This document shows positions 17,338-28,434 of a stretch of DNA of 48,725 nucleotides, piece after piece; the first letter of the stretch is position 1; every line of letters begins with the position of its first letter. Under the pieces are notes generated by a model that ran no database searches, had not been told where the DNA came from, and worked only from the letters and a program-made list of their open reading frames with translations. Where the stretch lies: NCBI GenBank assembly GCA_943325195.2, contig CALPON020000004.1, forward strand, positions 1 through 48,725. The letters run 5' to 3'. The translations under genes were made by a program, and so were the position numbers. This DNA comes from Sphingobacterium thalpophilum (GTDB lineage Bacteria; Bacteroidota; Bacteroidia; B-17B0; Aurantibacillaceae).

Positions 17338-18741
17338 ATGTTTTATCGCCTCTTCACCTTTCTGTTCTTTGTACTGCTTGCTGCGAGGGTCCCGGCACAA
17401 ACTTATGCCGCCTATAATATACAATTGCTGGCACGACTCACGCCGAATACCACTGATCAAGGATTTGACGGCAGACGCTATTCCGGCTGCTGGGGCTGGT
17501 ATCAAGCAAGTAAAAACAAAGAGTATGCAATTGCCGGCACCAGTAATGGCACCTACTTCTACGATATTACCAATGCGCAGAGCCCTGTGCAGAAGGGTTT
17601 TATACAAGGCACTCAGGGCGCTACCTACCGTGAGATAAAAACCAAAGACCATTACGCCTACATCATCAGCGATGATATCACACCCAATGGTTTACAGATT
17701 GTAGATCTGCAATTTTTACCCGACAGTCTTCCACTGCTTTATAGCGGTGATGCTTTTTTTAAACGCGCACACAGTGCCTGGGTCGATGGCCGTCACCTTT
17801 ATCTCGCCAGTACCACTTTCTCCAATAATTTTAGTCCCATGACAGTTTGGAGTCTAGCAAACCCAACTACACCGGTACTCATGCGACGACTCGAACAAGA
17901 CTTTCCTTTTATTAACCTGGTGCACGATATGCATACGCGCCACGATACGATTTATGCTTCCTGTGCCAATCAAGGGCTCTTTGTTTTTCACTTTGACACC
18001 TTGTCTGGAAAATTCCTTCAGCTGGGTTCTTATTCGGGTTTTGCCGGGGCCGGCTATAACCATTCCAGTGCCTTAACAGCAGATGGCAAAAGTCTTGTTT
18101 TTTGTGAGGAAATACCCGCTGCGCTTCCGGTACAAGTGCTGAATGTGAGCAATCCTTCCAATATGACCGCGCTGTGTCAACTACTGCCTCACCCAAAAAC
18201 CACACCGCACAATCCATCTGTTAAAGGACAGTTTGCTTTCATTTCCTGTTATGAAGACGGACTATTTATTTATGATATTTCCGATCCCACGAACCCAAGC
18301 CGCGCCGGCTACTTTGATACGTATGAACAGGGTGGCGCCAATACGGGGGTCTACGGTCCTATTAATTACCGGGGCAACTGGGGTAATTATCCCTTTCTAC
18401 CAAGCGGACATATCATCGCAACTGATATGCAAAACGGACTGTTTATTTTGGATGCAAGCGCAGCATACACAACCACAGTAAAAGATTATCTCGGATTTGC
18501 GAATCTGGAGAAAAAAGAAAAAGTGTCAGTGGAAGTCCGAGCAAAAAAAATCACACTCCTCATTCCCTCGCCTGAACCTGTTCTTTTTAAATTAACGGAT
18601 GTATGCGGCAAAGTTTTACAAACAAGGGAATTCAATTGCAGCACCGAAATTGACCTATCTGAATTTAGCACAGGAGTTTACATCTGCCAGTTTTTTACGG
18701 AGCACCTACAAATTCAAAAAAAAATAATAATACAGGATTAG
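17338..18741 (+). CDS. Choice-of-anchor-B-like secreted protein, copy 2 (degenerate tail)
   Basis: 467 residues, paralogous over the whole body to the copies on either side: RYSGCWGWYQASKNKEYAIA, YDITNAQSPVQKGF, VHDMHTRHDTIYAS, GAGYNHSSALTADGK, TTPHNP, YFDTYEQGG. Signal peptide FLFFVLLAARVPAQ. Unlike its neighbours the end has no YPNP block; the corresponding stretch reads LIPSPEPVLFKLTDVCGK, though the later FSTGVYICQF and Lys-rich end still look like a sorting domain. So it may still use T9SS, or a different sorting type. Starts one base after copy 1. Confidence 0.83.
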   Translation: MFYRLFTFLFFVLLAARVPAQTYAAYNIQLLARLTPNTTDQGFDGRRYSGCWGWYQASKNKEYAIAGTSNGTYFYDITNAQSPVQKGFIQGTQGATYREIKTKDHYAYIISDDITPNGLQIVDLQFLPDSLPLLYSGDAFFKRAHSAWVDGRHLYLASTTFSNNFSPMTVWSLANPTTPVLMRRLEQDFPFINLVHDMHTRHDTIYASCANQGLFVFHFDTLSGKFLQLGSYSGFAGAGYNHSSALTADGKSLVFCEEIPAALPVQVLNVSNPSNMTALCQLLPHPKTTPHNPSVKGQFAFISCYEDGLFIYDISDPTNPSRAGYFDTYEQGGANTGVYGPINYRGNWGNYPFLPSGHIIATDMQNGLFILDASAAYTTTVKDYLGFANLEKKEKVSVEVRAKKITLLIPSPEPVLFKLTDVCGKVLQTREFNCSTEIDLSEFSTGVYICQFFTEHLQIQKKIIIQD

Positions 18742-18745
18742 CATC

Positions 18746-20170
18746 ATGATGAAAAAAATTTATTTAATCTTCTGTCTGCTCAGTACTTTTTTAAAGGCGC
18801 AACAAAATTATCCGGCACTAAATTTTACACTGATTAGTAAGCTTGATCCGGAGACAGGCACCAATCCCGATGGCGATAAATATTCCGGTTGCTGGGGCTG
18901 GTATCAGGCAGACAAGAAAAAAGAATACGCGATTGCCTGTTCTCAAGCCGGAACATTTTGGGTGGACATGAGCAATCCCGCCACGCCCTCAGTATCGGCC
19001 TATCGCAGCGGTGCGCGCTCGGGAGCCATTTGGCGAGAGGCTAAGACCTATCAAAATTTTTGTTATGTGATTTCTGACGACAATGGCAGTAATTCCTTTC
19101 AGATTTTTGATATGCAATACCTGCCGGATAGCGTTGTTAAAGTATTTGACAACACCAGTTTATTTCGGAGGGGCCATACGTTATGGGTGGACGGAAATAA
19201 ACTCTATGTCGCCTCGGTCACCTACAGTAACTCTACCTACTCTAGCATGAACGTCTATAGCCTAGCCAATCCCTCTCTGCCCGTCTTGCTCAGGTCTTTG
19301 AAACAAGACTATCCGTTTATCACCGGTGTGCACGATATGTTTGTTCGGAGAGATACCATTTACGCCTCCTGTGAGTATCAGGGACTATATATCTTTAAAC
19401 TAACGGCGACCAATACCTTTACCCAATTGGGCTCATTAACCACTTATACGGGGGCTGGCTATAACCACAGTAGTGCGCTGACACCAGATGGCAAAACGCT
19501 GGTGTTCACCGATGAGATTCCCACGGGCCTTCCCATTAAAATTGCCAATGTCAGTAATCTTCAAAACATTCAGGTGTTGGCCACCACCAATCAGTTCAGC
19601 ATGACAACGCCCCACAATCCCTTTATCGTCAATAATCAGTATTGTTTTATGAGCAGTTACGAAGATGGTCTGCAATTGTTGGACATCGGCACAGCTGCAT
19701 CGCCAAGTTTGGTTGCCTACTTCGACACCTATCCTCAGGGAGGCGGTAATGCGGGAAATTGGAGTAATCCGTACGGAGGACAATGGGGTTGTTATCCCTT
19801 TCTGCCTAGTAAAACAATTTTTGCCTTAGATCAGGCCAATGGCTTGTTTTTTCTCAAAACGAATTTATATTCTTCCACTTCGTCAACGGTCTCCACAGTC
19901 GGTATGTCTGCCGAAGAAATCGCTTCAAAAGTGCGAATCTACCCCAATCCTGCCAAGGATCATCTTAGAGTGGATTTGCAGACGGGCATTCAAGAGCTGT
20001 TTATCTGCGATGCCCGCGGCGAACTAGTTGCGGTGCCGGTAAAGAAAGAAGAAACACAGCAGGATATTGATTTGTCATTTTTTTCACAAGGCCTCTATAG
20101 TCTTTTAATTGTGGATAAGGAAGGTCACAGCACATTGAAAAAACTGGTAATTTCGCGTGGATATGAATAA
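18746..20170 (+). CDS. Choice-of-anchor-B-like secreted protein, copy 3 (T9SS)
   Basis: 474 residues. Signal peptide IYLIFCLLSTFLKAQ. It has the same propeller-like body (YSGCWGWYQADKKKEYAIA, GVHDMFVRRDTIYAS, GAGYNHSSALTPDGK, TTPHNPF, YFDTYPQGG) and a clear T9SS tail (VRIYPNPAKDHLRV, FSQGLYSLLI). It differs from the others around the third blade (VDMSNPATPSVSAY; IACSQAGTF instead of IAGTSNGTY). It starts four bases after copy 2, with a second ATG directly following the first, and its end overlaps the dehydrogenase start. Tandem duplication of the array is the simplest explanation. Confidence 0.85.
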   Translation: MMKKIYLIFCLLSTFLKAQQNYPALNFTLISKLDPETGTNPDGDKYSGCWGWYQADKKKEYAIACSQAGTFWVDMSNPATPSVSAYRSGARSGAIWREAKTYQNFCYVISDDNGSNSFQIFDMQYLPDSVVKVFDNTSLFRRGHTLWVDGNKLYVASVTYSNSTYSSMNVYSLANPSLPVLLRSLKQDYPFITGVHDMFVRRDTIYASCEYQGLYIFKLTATNTFTQLGSLTTYTGAGYNHSSALTPDGKTLVFTDEIPTGLPIKIANVSNLQNIQVLATTNQFSMTTPHNPFIVNNQYCFMSSYEDGLQLLDIGTAASPSLVAYFDTYPQGGGNAGNWSNPYGGQWGCYPFLPSKTIFALDQANGLFFLKTNLYSSTSSTVSTVGMSAEEIASKVRIYPNPAKDHLRVDLQTGIQELFICDARGELVAVPVKKEETQQDIDLSFFSQGLYSLLIVDKEGHSTLKKLVISRGYE

Positions 20171-21332
20171 CAAAAAATTAATTGGTGTCGTTGGATCAGG
20201 GGCTATGGGAGCCGGTATTGCTCAGGTTGCTGGCATGTCTTTTCATCCTGTGTTGGTAGTGGACAATAATCTTCAGGCGCTCAAAAAAGCAGAAGGAACG
20301 CTCAAAGCGACAGCAGATAAATTGTTGGAGAAACAGAAAATAACTGCCGAGCAACATGCACATTTACAGACGGAAATTAAATTTGTAGCAGGCCTCGATA
20401 AATTAGCCGCCTGCGATCTGGTCATTGAAGCGATTGTAGAAAATGTGGATATTAAACGGGCTTTATTCACTGAACTTGAAAATGTTACTACTTCTAGTTG
20501 CATCTTAGCAAGCAATACAAGCAGTCTGAGTATCACTTCCATTGCAGCCGCTGTGAAAGTGCCGGCGCGTGTTGTGGGCATCCACTTCTTTAATCCCGCT
20601 CCCTTAATGCCTTTGGTAGAAATTGTACCCGGCATTGCCACCAGCGGGGCAACAACCGAAGCGGCAAAAAAAATAATTGACAGCTGGGGTAAAATAACCG
20701 TGCTAGCGAAAGATACACCTGGCTTCATTGTGAATCGTGTCGCCCGCCCCTTCTATGGCGAAGCTTTGCGCATAATGGAAGAAGGCATTGCGAGCCAGGC
20801 AACCATTGACTGGGCAATGAAAGAACTCGGCGGCTTCAGGATGGGACCTTTTGAACTAATGGACATGATTGGACATGATGTCAATTATGTGGTCACGGAA
20901 ACGGTCTGGAAACAATTTTATTACGAGCCCCGTTTTAAACCAGCACTGACCCAGAAACGTCTGTTGGAAGCGGGTTTCCTGGGGAGAAAAAGCAATCGCG
21001 GATTCTATGATTATTCCCCGGGAGCGACGCTACCGGAGCCATTAAAAGACGAACAACTTGGCAAAAAAATAGTGAATCGCATTCTTGTCATGCTCATCAA
21101 TGAAGCAGCGGATACACTCTATCTACAGGTTGCCAGCGCTGGGGACATTGATCTGGCGATGACCAAAGGGGTAAATTACCCGAAAGGCCTACTGAAATGG
21201 GCAGATGATCTAGGTGCGGCAACTATCGTGCAGCAACTCGCTGAACTGCGCGACTGGTATGAAGAGGACCGGTACCGGATTTCTCCTTTACTCAAAGAAA
21301 AAGCGCGTTCGGGCGCTAAATTTCATGAATAA
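20163..21332 (+). CDS. 3-hydroxyacyl-CoA dehydrogenase
   Basis: 389 residues. It oxidises 3-hydroxyacyl-CoA with NAD. A Rossmann fold opens the protein (GVVGSGAMGAGIAQVAG, DNNLQALKKAE), with the catalytic region IHFFNPAPLMPLVEIVPG (His-Phe-Phe-Asn) and two C-terminal 3HCDH domains (GFIVNRVARPFYGEAL, GPFELMDMIGHDVNY; then NRILVMLINEAADTL, MTKGVNYPKGLLKWAD). It is closest in plan to PaaH/PaaC-type enzymes of aromatic or fatty acid degradation. The ATG at 20163 overlaps the previous gene by 8 bp; a GTG at 20157 is also in frame. Its placement at the end of a secreted-protein operon gives no pathway partner; a shared transcript may be incidental. Confidence 0.92.
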   Translation: MNNKKLIGVVGSGAMGAGIAQVAGMSFHPVLVVDNNLQALKKAEGTLKATADKLLEKQKITAEQHAHLQTEIKFVAGLDKLAACDLVIEAIVENVDIKRALFTELENVTTSSCILASNTSSLSITSIAAAVKVPARVVGIHFFNPAPLMPLVEIVPGIATSGATTEAAKKIIDSWGKITVLAKDTPGFIVNRVARPFYGEALRIMEEGIASQATIDWAMKELGGFRMGPFELMDMIGHDVNYVVTETVWKQFYYEPRFKPALTQKRLLEAGFLGRKSNRGFYDYSPGATLPEPLKDEQLGKKIVNRILVMLINEAADTLYLQVASAGDIDLAMTKGVNYPKGLLKWADDLGAATIVQQLAELRDWYEEDRYRISPLLKEKARSGAKFHE

Positions 21333-21341
21333 AAAAGGACT

Positions 21342-21372
21342 TTTGCAAATCTCTGCTTTTTTTGTATTTTTG
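21342..21372 (+). promoter_or_regulatory. Promoter of the lipoprotein gene (-33 and -7)
   Basis: TTTG (21342-21345), 19 bp, then TATTTTTG (21365-21372): both Bacteroidota promoter elements match consensus at consensus spacing. It is the best promoter in the window and lies 14 bp upstream of the ATG at 21387. Confidence 0.7.
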
Positions 21373-21386
21373 ATTGGATTCACATT

Positions 21387-21917
21387 ATGAAAAAACTTAT
21401 CGCCCTTGCCACTGTTACCGTTCTTCTTATTGGCTATAGTTCTTGCCGTAAAAAAGAAGAATCAACAGCAATTACGCCTGATTACAGTGCCACTGGCAAT
21501 CCTAATCCCGGTGCACAAACAGTTACCGGTGCAACTTCCTACAGTAATCCTGCCACTAAAAATTCCAGCATCCTAGTGGGAAATTCAGGCTGGAGCAATC
21601 TTACCTGTCCTTCTACCAGTAGCTCGACGCTCCGTGGTTCCGATGGCAGCAGTGAGGTTGTTTTGAACTTTTCAGGTGCTGCTACTACCGGTGTCTACGC
21701 TATTGCACTCACTCCTGCAGCAGGGGCCTGTGCCATGACAGTTAAAAATGCACCAAATCAGCCGGCCGGTATTCCCTGGTATGCGAAAAGCGGAAATGTG
21801 ACCGTGTCTGTCACGCCATCCAGTATTAATGCCTATTTCAGCAATATCGTCTGCACTCAGCAATCGTTTAATTTCCCCACTGTCAATGCCACAGGCACTC
21901 TCAGTTGCAGTAATTAA
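21387..21917 (+). CDS. Putative lipoprotein, unknown function
   Basis: 176 residues. N-terminus MKKLIALATVTVLLIGYSSCRKKEE has a signal peptide and a plausible lipobox ending at Cys20, although the residue three before the Cys is Tyr rather than the usual aliphatic. The rest is Ser/Thr/Gly/Asn-rich, beta-rich and low in charge, with four more Cys. No known domain recognised. It is transcribed alone: a strong promoter is 14 bp upstream and a terminator starts 21 bp downstream. It may be an abundant small surface or periplasmic lipoprotein. Confidence 0.75.
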   Translation: MKKLIALATVTVLLIGYSSCRKKEESTAITPDYSATGNPNPGAQTVTGATSYSNPATKNSSILVGNSGWSNLTCPSTSSSTLRGSDGSSEVVLNFSGAATTGVYAIALTPAAGACAMTVKNAPNQPAGIPWYAKSGNVTVSVTPSSINAYFSNIVCTQQSFNFPTVNATGTLSCSN

Positions 21918-21938
21918 TACCTTCCCATTCTCATTCTT

Positions 21939-21966
21939 AAGCAGATCTTGTATCTGCTTTTTTTTT
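21939..21966 (+). terminator. Intrinsic terminator of the lipoprotein gene
   Basis: AAGCAGAT, loop CTTGT, ATCTGCTT, followed by a T run to 21966. The ATG of the next gene is only 8 bp after it. Confidence 0.85.
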
Positions 21967-21974
21967 GTTAAGAA

Positions 21975-23382
21975 ATGAATCTCCGCGCCACCATCCGATC
22001 GATAGGGAAATACTGTTACCAGCCGGACCTCCGCTCATTAGCCTTTATGAGGATAGCACTGGCATTGGTTATCCTGACCGACCTCTGCATTCGGCTGACT
22101 GATTTTACGGCACATTACACAGATGCCGGCGTATGGCCCCAGGAGATGCTTAATCAGGGTTGGAAAACTGGATACTGGACCTTTCATACACTTTTCCCAC
22201 ACAGTGCTTTCCTGCCCTTTCTTTTTGGCTGCCACCTCCTCCTCGCCATCACTTTTTTAATTGGCGCCTATACCCGCCTCTCCACGTTCTTACTTCTGGT
22301 TTTTTACATTTCACTTCACAATCGTAATATTTTTATCCTCCAGGCGGGCGATGATCTGCTGCGACTCACCCTGCTATCTTGTTTGTTTTTACCGGTTGGA
22401 GCAAGGTACTCCTTGGACGTATTGCGAAATAAAGTACGCACGGGTGTCCCACTGCTCGCCTTCCCTGCCTATCTTTTACTAATCAGTTCGGTTTATATTT
22501 TTTCAGTGTTGCTAAAAGATGGGCCCGACTGGCGTGTCAATTACGATGCGGTTTATTATGCATTAAATCTGAGTCAGCTTCGGCTGCCCCTCGGCGACTG
22601 GCTGCTGCAGCAGGAGGCACTGCTTCAACCGCTCACGCTGCTGGTAGTGGGACTGGAAGCATGCATACCCGTTTTGATTCTGTGGCCATCAAAAAGTGGC
22701 CGTACGCGCCTACTTGCTTTTGTGCTTATTTCGCTCTTGCAGCTTGCTTTCGGTCTCACACTTTTTGTCGGTCTTTTCTGGCTCATCAGCATCGCCTGTT
22801 CCCTTGCCCTTCTGCCAGCGTCTGCAGCAGACCGCATCGAAAAATTTGCCCATCTTCCCAAACACAGCAGCCCGCCAGCCCCTGCCAATCGCGGATTTCT
22901 TAACCTACTTTGCCTGTTCCTGGCTACACTTTCACTCGCCGTCAATCTAAGCACGCTCCGAAATTTTTCTTACGAAATTTCAAATCCCCTCATTGAAGTA
23001 GTCAATGCACTTCGCCTGGACCAATATTGGGGAATGTTTTCACCGGGCGTCCTGAGAAGGGATGGTTATCTGGTGTACCATGGAATGGACGCCATCGGAA
23101 GGCAATGGGACCTTCGGCGAGATGAGGATTATGTTGATTACCAGGAGCCGGCGCACATTGTAGACCTTCACCGTAACGACCGTTGGCGCAAATGGACTGA
23201 AAACATGCAGGACGACCGGTTTACTTTTCTCCGACCACTCTATTGCCAGTACACCATTCGTCAATTCAATGCAAAAGCAAAAAAAAGAAAAGTTCAGCTC
23301 TTAAAATTATATTGGGTGCAGAAAGAGACGCAGCCCTCCTACCAGCCTGCCATCCGAAAAGAAATTCTTTACTGTATTTGTA

Positions 23383-23393
<11 letters not shown>
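21975..23393 (+). CDS. HTTM domain-containing membrane protein
   Basis: 472 residues. The HTTM (horizontally transferred transmembrane) family, related to vitamin-K-dependent gamma-carboxylase, is indicated by an N-terminal segment PDLRSLAFMRIALALVILTDL, then TDFTAHYTDAGVWP, FLIGAYTRLSTFLLLVFYIS and LHNRNIFILQAGDDLLRLTL. About six to eight hydrophobic segments follow. The C-terminal 150 residues are soluble and hydrophilic (PLYCQYTIRQFNAKAKKRKVQ). The enzymatic role of bacterial HTTM proteins is largely unknown. It overlaps the next gene by 11 bp, so the two are probably translationally coupled. The upstream terminator leaves only about 8 bp, so its own promoter is not obvious. Confidence 0.85.
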
Positions 23394-26676
<3,283 letters not shown>

Positions 26677-27060
26677 TCTGTAAAAATAAGTATTGCCGAT
26701 GTCCTTCTAAAATTCTAGCCTTCTATTTTCACCTGTACATTGAAAATAAAAGTGCTACTGCCCCCCCCATCCTTGCATCTGGAAAATAGGCGATAAGTAG
26801 CAGAGAGCCCCTGCACATGAAAAATATGACAGATGGGTATCAGAGGGATAGTCAGTACTGAGACTGCGATGCTCCCGCTCTGCTTGATTTACTTGAAAAG
26901 ATATGCAAGCGTAACTAAATATGTTTTTTTTAATACCGGTTTTTTTAGGTCCTTGTTTTTTAAGTATTAACCCTATTTTCTCCATCGAACGGCAACTCTC
27001 CCAAACAATCGCTAGGCTCAGAGGGGTAAAACCCTTAACTTTAGAAGGCAACCCGACCCC
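26677..27060. other. 384-bp intergenic region
   Basis: AT-rich and low in coding signal. It holds a run of eight C (26761-26768), several T runs, and at its right end a motif copy (27021) and a -7-like TAACTTTA (27036-27043) before the receiver gene. A minus-strand reading frame at 26755-27051 has no recognisable protein features, so I leave it out. Confidence 0.55.
27021..27038 (+). promoter_or_regulatory. Recurring intergenic motif copy before the receiver gene
   Basis: GAGGGGTAAAACCCTTAA. It overlaps the -7-like TAACTTTA (27036-27043) of the receiver gene, so a protein bound here could affect its transcription. It is related to the copies at 6642 and 1905. Confidence 0.35.
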
Positions 27061-27504
27061 ATGAGCCCTAACAGAATATTGATTGCAGAAGACGATGATG
27101 ATGATTACTTTACTTTAGAGGAAGCATTTGCGGCTACGGATTTTGCTCCTGAGCTCATGCGAACCAGTAATGGAGAGCAATTATTGATACAGCTGGATGC
27201 TCTTGAAACCGAGCACCAGCTGCCGCATCTGATCATCCTCGACATCAATATGCCGCGCATGGATGGGATTGAAACCCTAAAAAAAATTAAACTCACTAAA
27301 AATCTCAGTTTTATTCCTGTCTTTATATACTCTACCAGTAATTCTGTGGAGCAGATGAAAAAGTGTTATGCACTAGGGGCGGATTTATTTGTAACGAAAG
27401 GCAACGACTTCCAGACGGTTTTAGATTTCGCAGACCATGCAATCAAGTTTTGCCAACAGCATCAGGCAGATGCTCTGCAGAGAGCCGGAAGCGCCCGTAG
27501 CTGA
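27061..27504 (+). CDS. Single-domain response regulator (receiver only)
   Basis: 147 residues, all receiver domain (Rcp1/CheY-like) with no output domain. The acidic pocket is EDDDDD (residues 10-15), phosphoacceptor Asp61 in IILDINMPRMDG, Thr/Ser in YSTSNS, and the conserved Lys in FVTKGND. Such stand-alone receivers usually act by protein contact, for example in phosphorelays with bacteriophytochrome- or PAS-type histidine kinases, rather than binding DNA. No histidine kinase is nearby. It sits 42 bp before era, with a -7-like TAACTTTA upstream and another motif copy overlapping its stop codon. Confidence 0.92.
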   Translation: MSPNRILIAEDDDDDYFTLEEAFAATDFAPELMRTSNGEQLLIQLDALETEHQLPHLIILDINMPRMDGIETLKKIKLTKNLSFIPVFIYSTSNSVEQMKKCYALGADLFVTKGNDFQTVLDFADHAIKFCQQHQADALQRAGSARS

Positions 27505-27518
27505 AGTCCCCCAGTATT
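27499..27518 (+). promoter_or_regulatory. Recurring intergenic motif copy upstream of era
   Basis: AGCTGAAGTCCCCCAGTATT. It covers the receiver gene stop codon and ends 14 bp before the era -7 element, that is, in the -33 region. It shares GCTGAAGTCCC with the copy at 41932. Confidence 0.45.
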
Positions 27519-27532
27519 GTAAACATATTGCG

Positions 27533-27540
27533 TACCTTTG
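27533..27540 (+). promoter_or_regulatory. -7 element TACCTTTG of era
   Basis: An exact TAnnTTTG ending 6 bp before the ATG at 27547, so transcription starting about 6-7 bp downstream would give a leaderless mRNA. Confidence 0.6.
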
Positions 27541-27546
27541 TCTTCT

Positions 27547-28434
27547 ATGTCCGCAACACACAAAGCAGGTTTTGTCAATATTATCGGTTGCCCCAATGTG
27601 GGTAAATCAACACTTATGAATGCCCTTGTGGGGGAGCGCCTCAGTATTATTACCAGCAAGGCACAAACCACCCGTCACCGTATTATGGGCATTGTCAGCG
27701 GTGACAATTACCAGATTGTCTTCAGCGACACCCCCGGCATCATAAAACCGCTATACAAGCTGCAGGAGAAGATGATGCAATTCGTTATTACGGCTTTTAA
27801 TGATGCAGATGTTTTTTTGATGATTACAGATGTATTTGAAGATATTCAGCTGGAAGAATCCTATCTGCAAAAATTACAAAAAGTACAAACGCCAATTCTT
27901 CTGCTTATCAACAAGGTGGATGTGGCTAGCCAGCAGCAACTGGAGGAGAAATTATTAAAATGGCGTGAAATCCTTCCGCTTGCGGAAATCATCGCCGTTT
28001 CCGCTCTTGAGAAATTTAACATCGACAAGGTCATGAACCGGATTATTGAGTTATTGCCTTCAGGAGACGCTTTTTATGATAAGGCAGAATATACTGACAA
28101 ACCGGAACGTTTCTTTGTCAGCGAAATTGTTCGCGAAAAAATACTCCTCAATTACCGTAAAGAAATTCCTTATAGTGTGGAAGTCGTTGTGAATTCTTTC
28201 AAAGAAGATGAACGCATTATCCGCACGCAGGTAGACATTCTTGTTGAACGCGACAGTCAAAAAGGTATTATTATCGGCGATAAAGGTGCGAGCCTAAAAC
28301 GCGTGGGGACGCAGGCAAGAAAAGAGATGGAAGCCTTCTTTAAAAAACAAATCTATCTGGAACTGTTTGTGAAAGTGGATAAGGACTGGCGCAATAATGA
28401 CCGAAGACTCAAGAATTTTGGATACGGCGCTTAA
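27547..28434 (+). CDS. era: GTPase Era
   Basis: 295 residues. It binds the 3' end of 16S rRNA and helps mature the small subunit. G1 GCPNVGKST (residues 14-22), G2 around Thr after the switch, G3 DTPG, G4 NKVD, G5 SALEK, and a C-terminal KH domain with the GxxG loop (IIGDKGASLKRVG). Everything is intact and length is normal. A TTG at 27538 is in frame but overlaps the -7 element; the ATG at 27547 (MSATHKAGFVN) is the better start. The stop shares TTAA with the convergent permease. Confidence 0.97.
   Translation: MSATHKAGFVNIIGCPNVGKSTLMNALVGERLSIITSKAQTTRHRIMGIVSGDNYQIVFSDTPGIIKPLYKLQEKMMQFVITAFNDADVFLMITDVFEDIQLEESYLQKLQKVQTPILLLINKVDVASQQQLEEKLLKWREILPLAEIIAVSALEKFNIDKVMNRIIELLPSGDAFYDKAEYTDKPERFFVSEIVREKILLNYRKEIPYSVEVVVNSFKEDERIIRTQVDILVERDSQKGIIIGDKGASLKRVGTQARKEMEAFFKKQIYLELFVKVDKDWRNNDRRLKNFGYGA

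Noticed and set aside
26761-26768. Run of eight C as a possible phase-variation tract
   Set aside because: It is isolated, not inside a gene, and about 290 bp from the nearest start codon. One homopolymer alone is not evidence.
26755-27051. Minus-strand frame of 98 codons in the gap before the receiver gene
   Set aside because: No recognisable domain, no conserved-looking start region, and it covers a C run and T-rich spacers typical of noncoding DNA.
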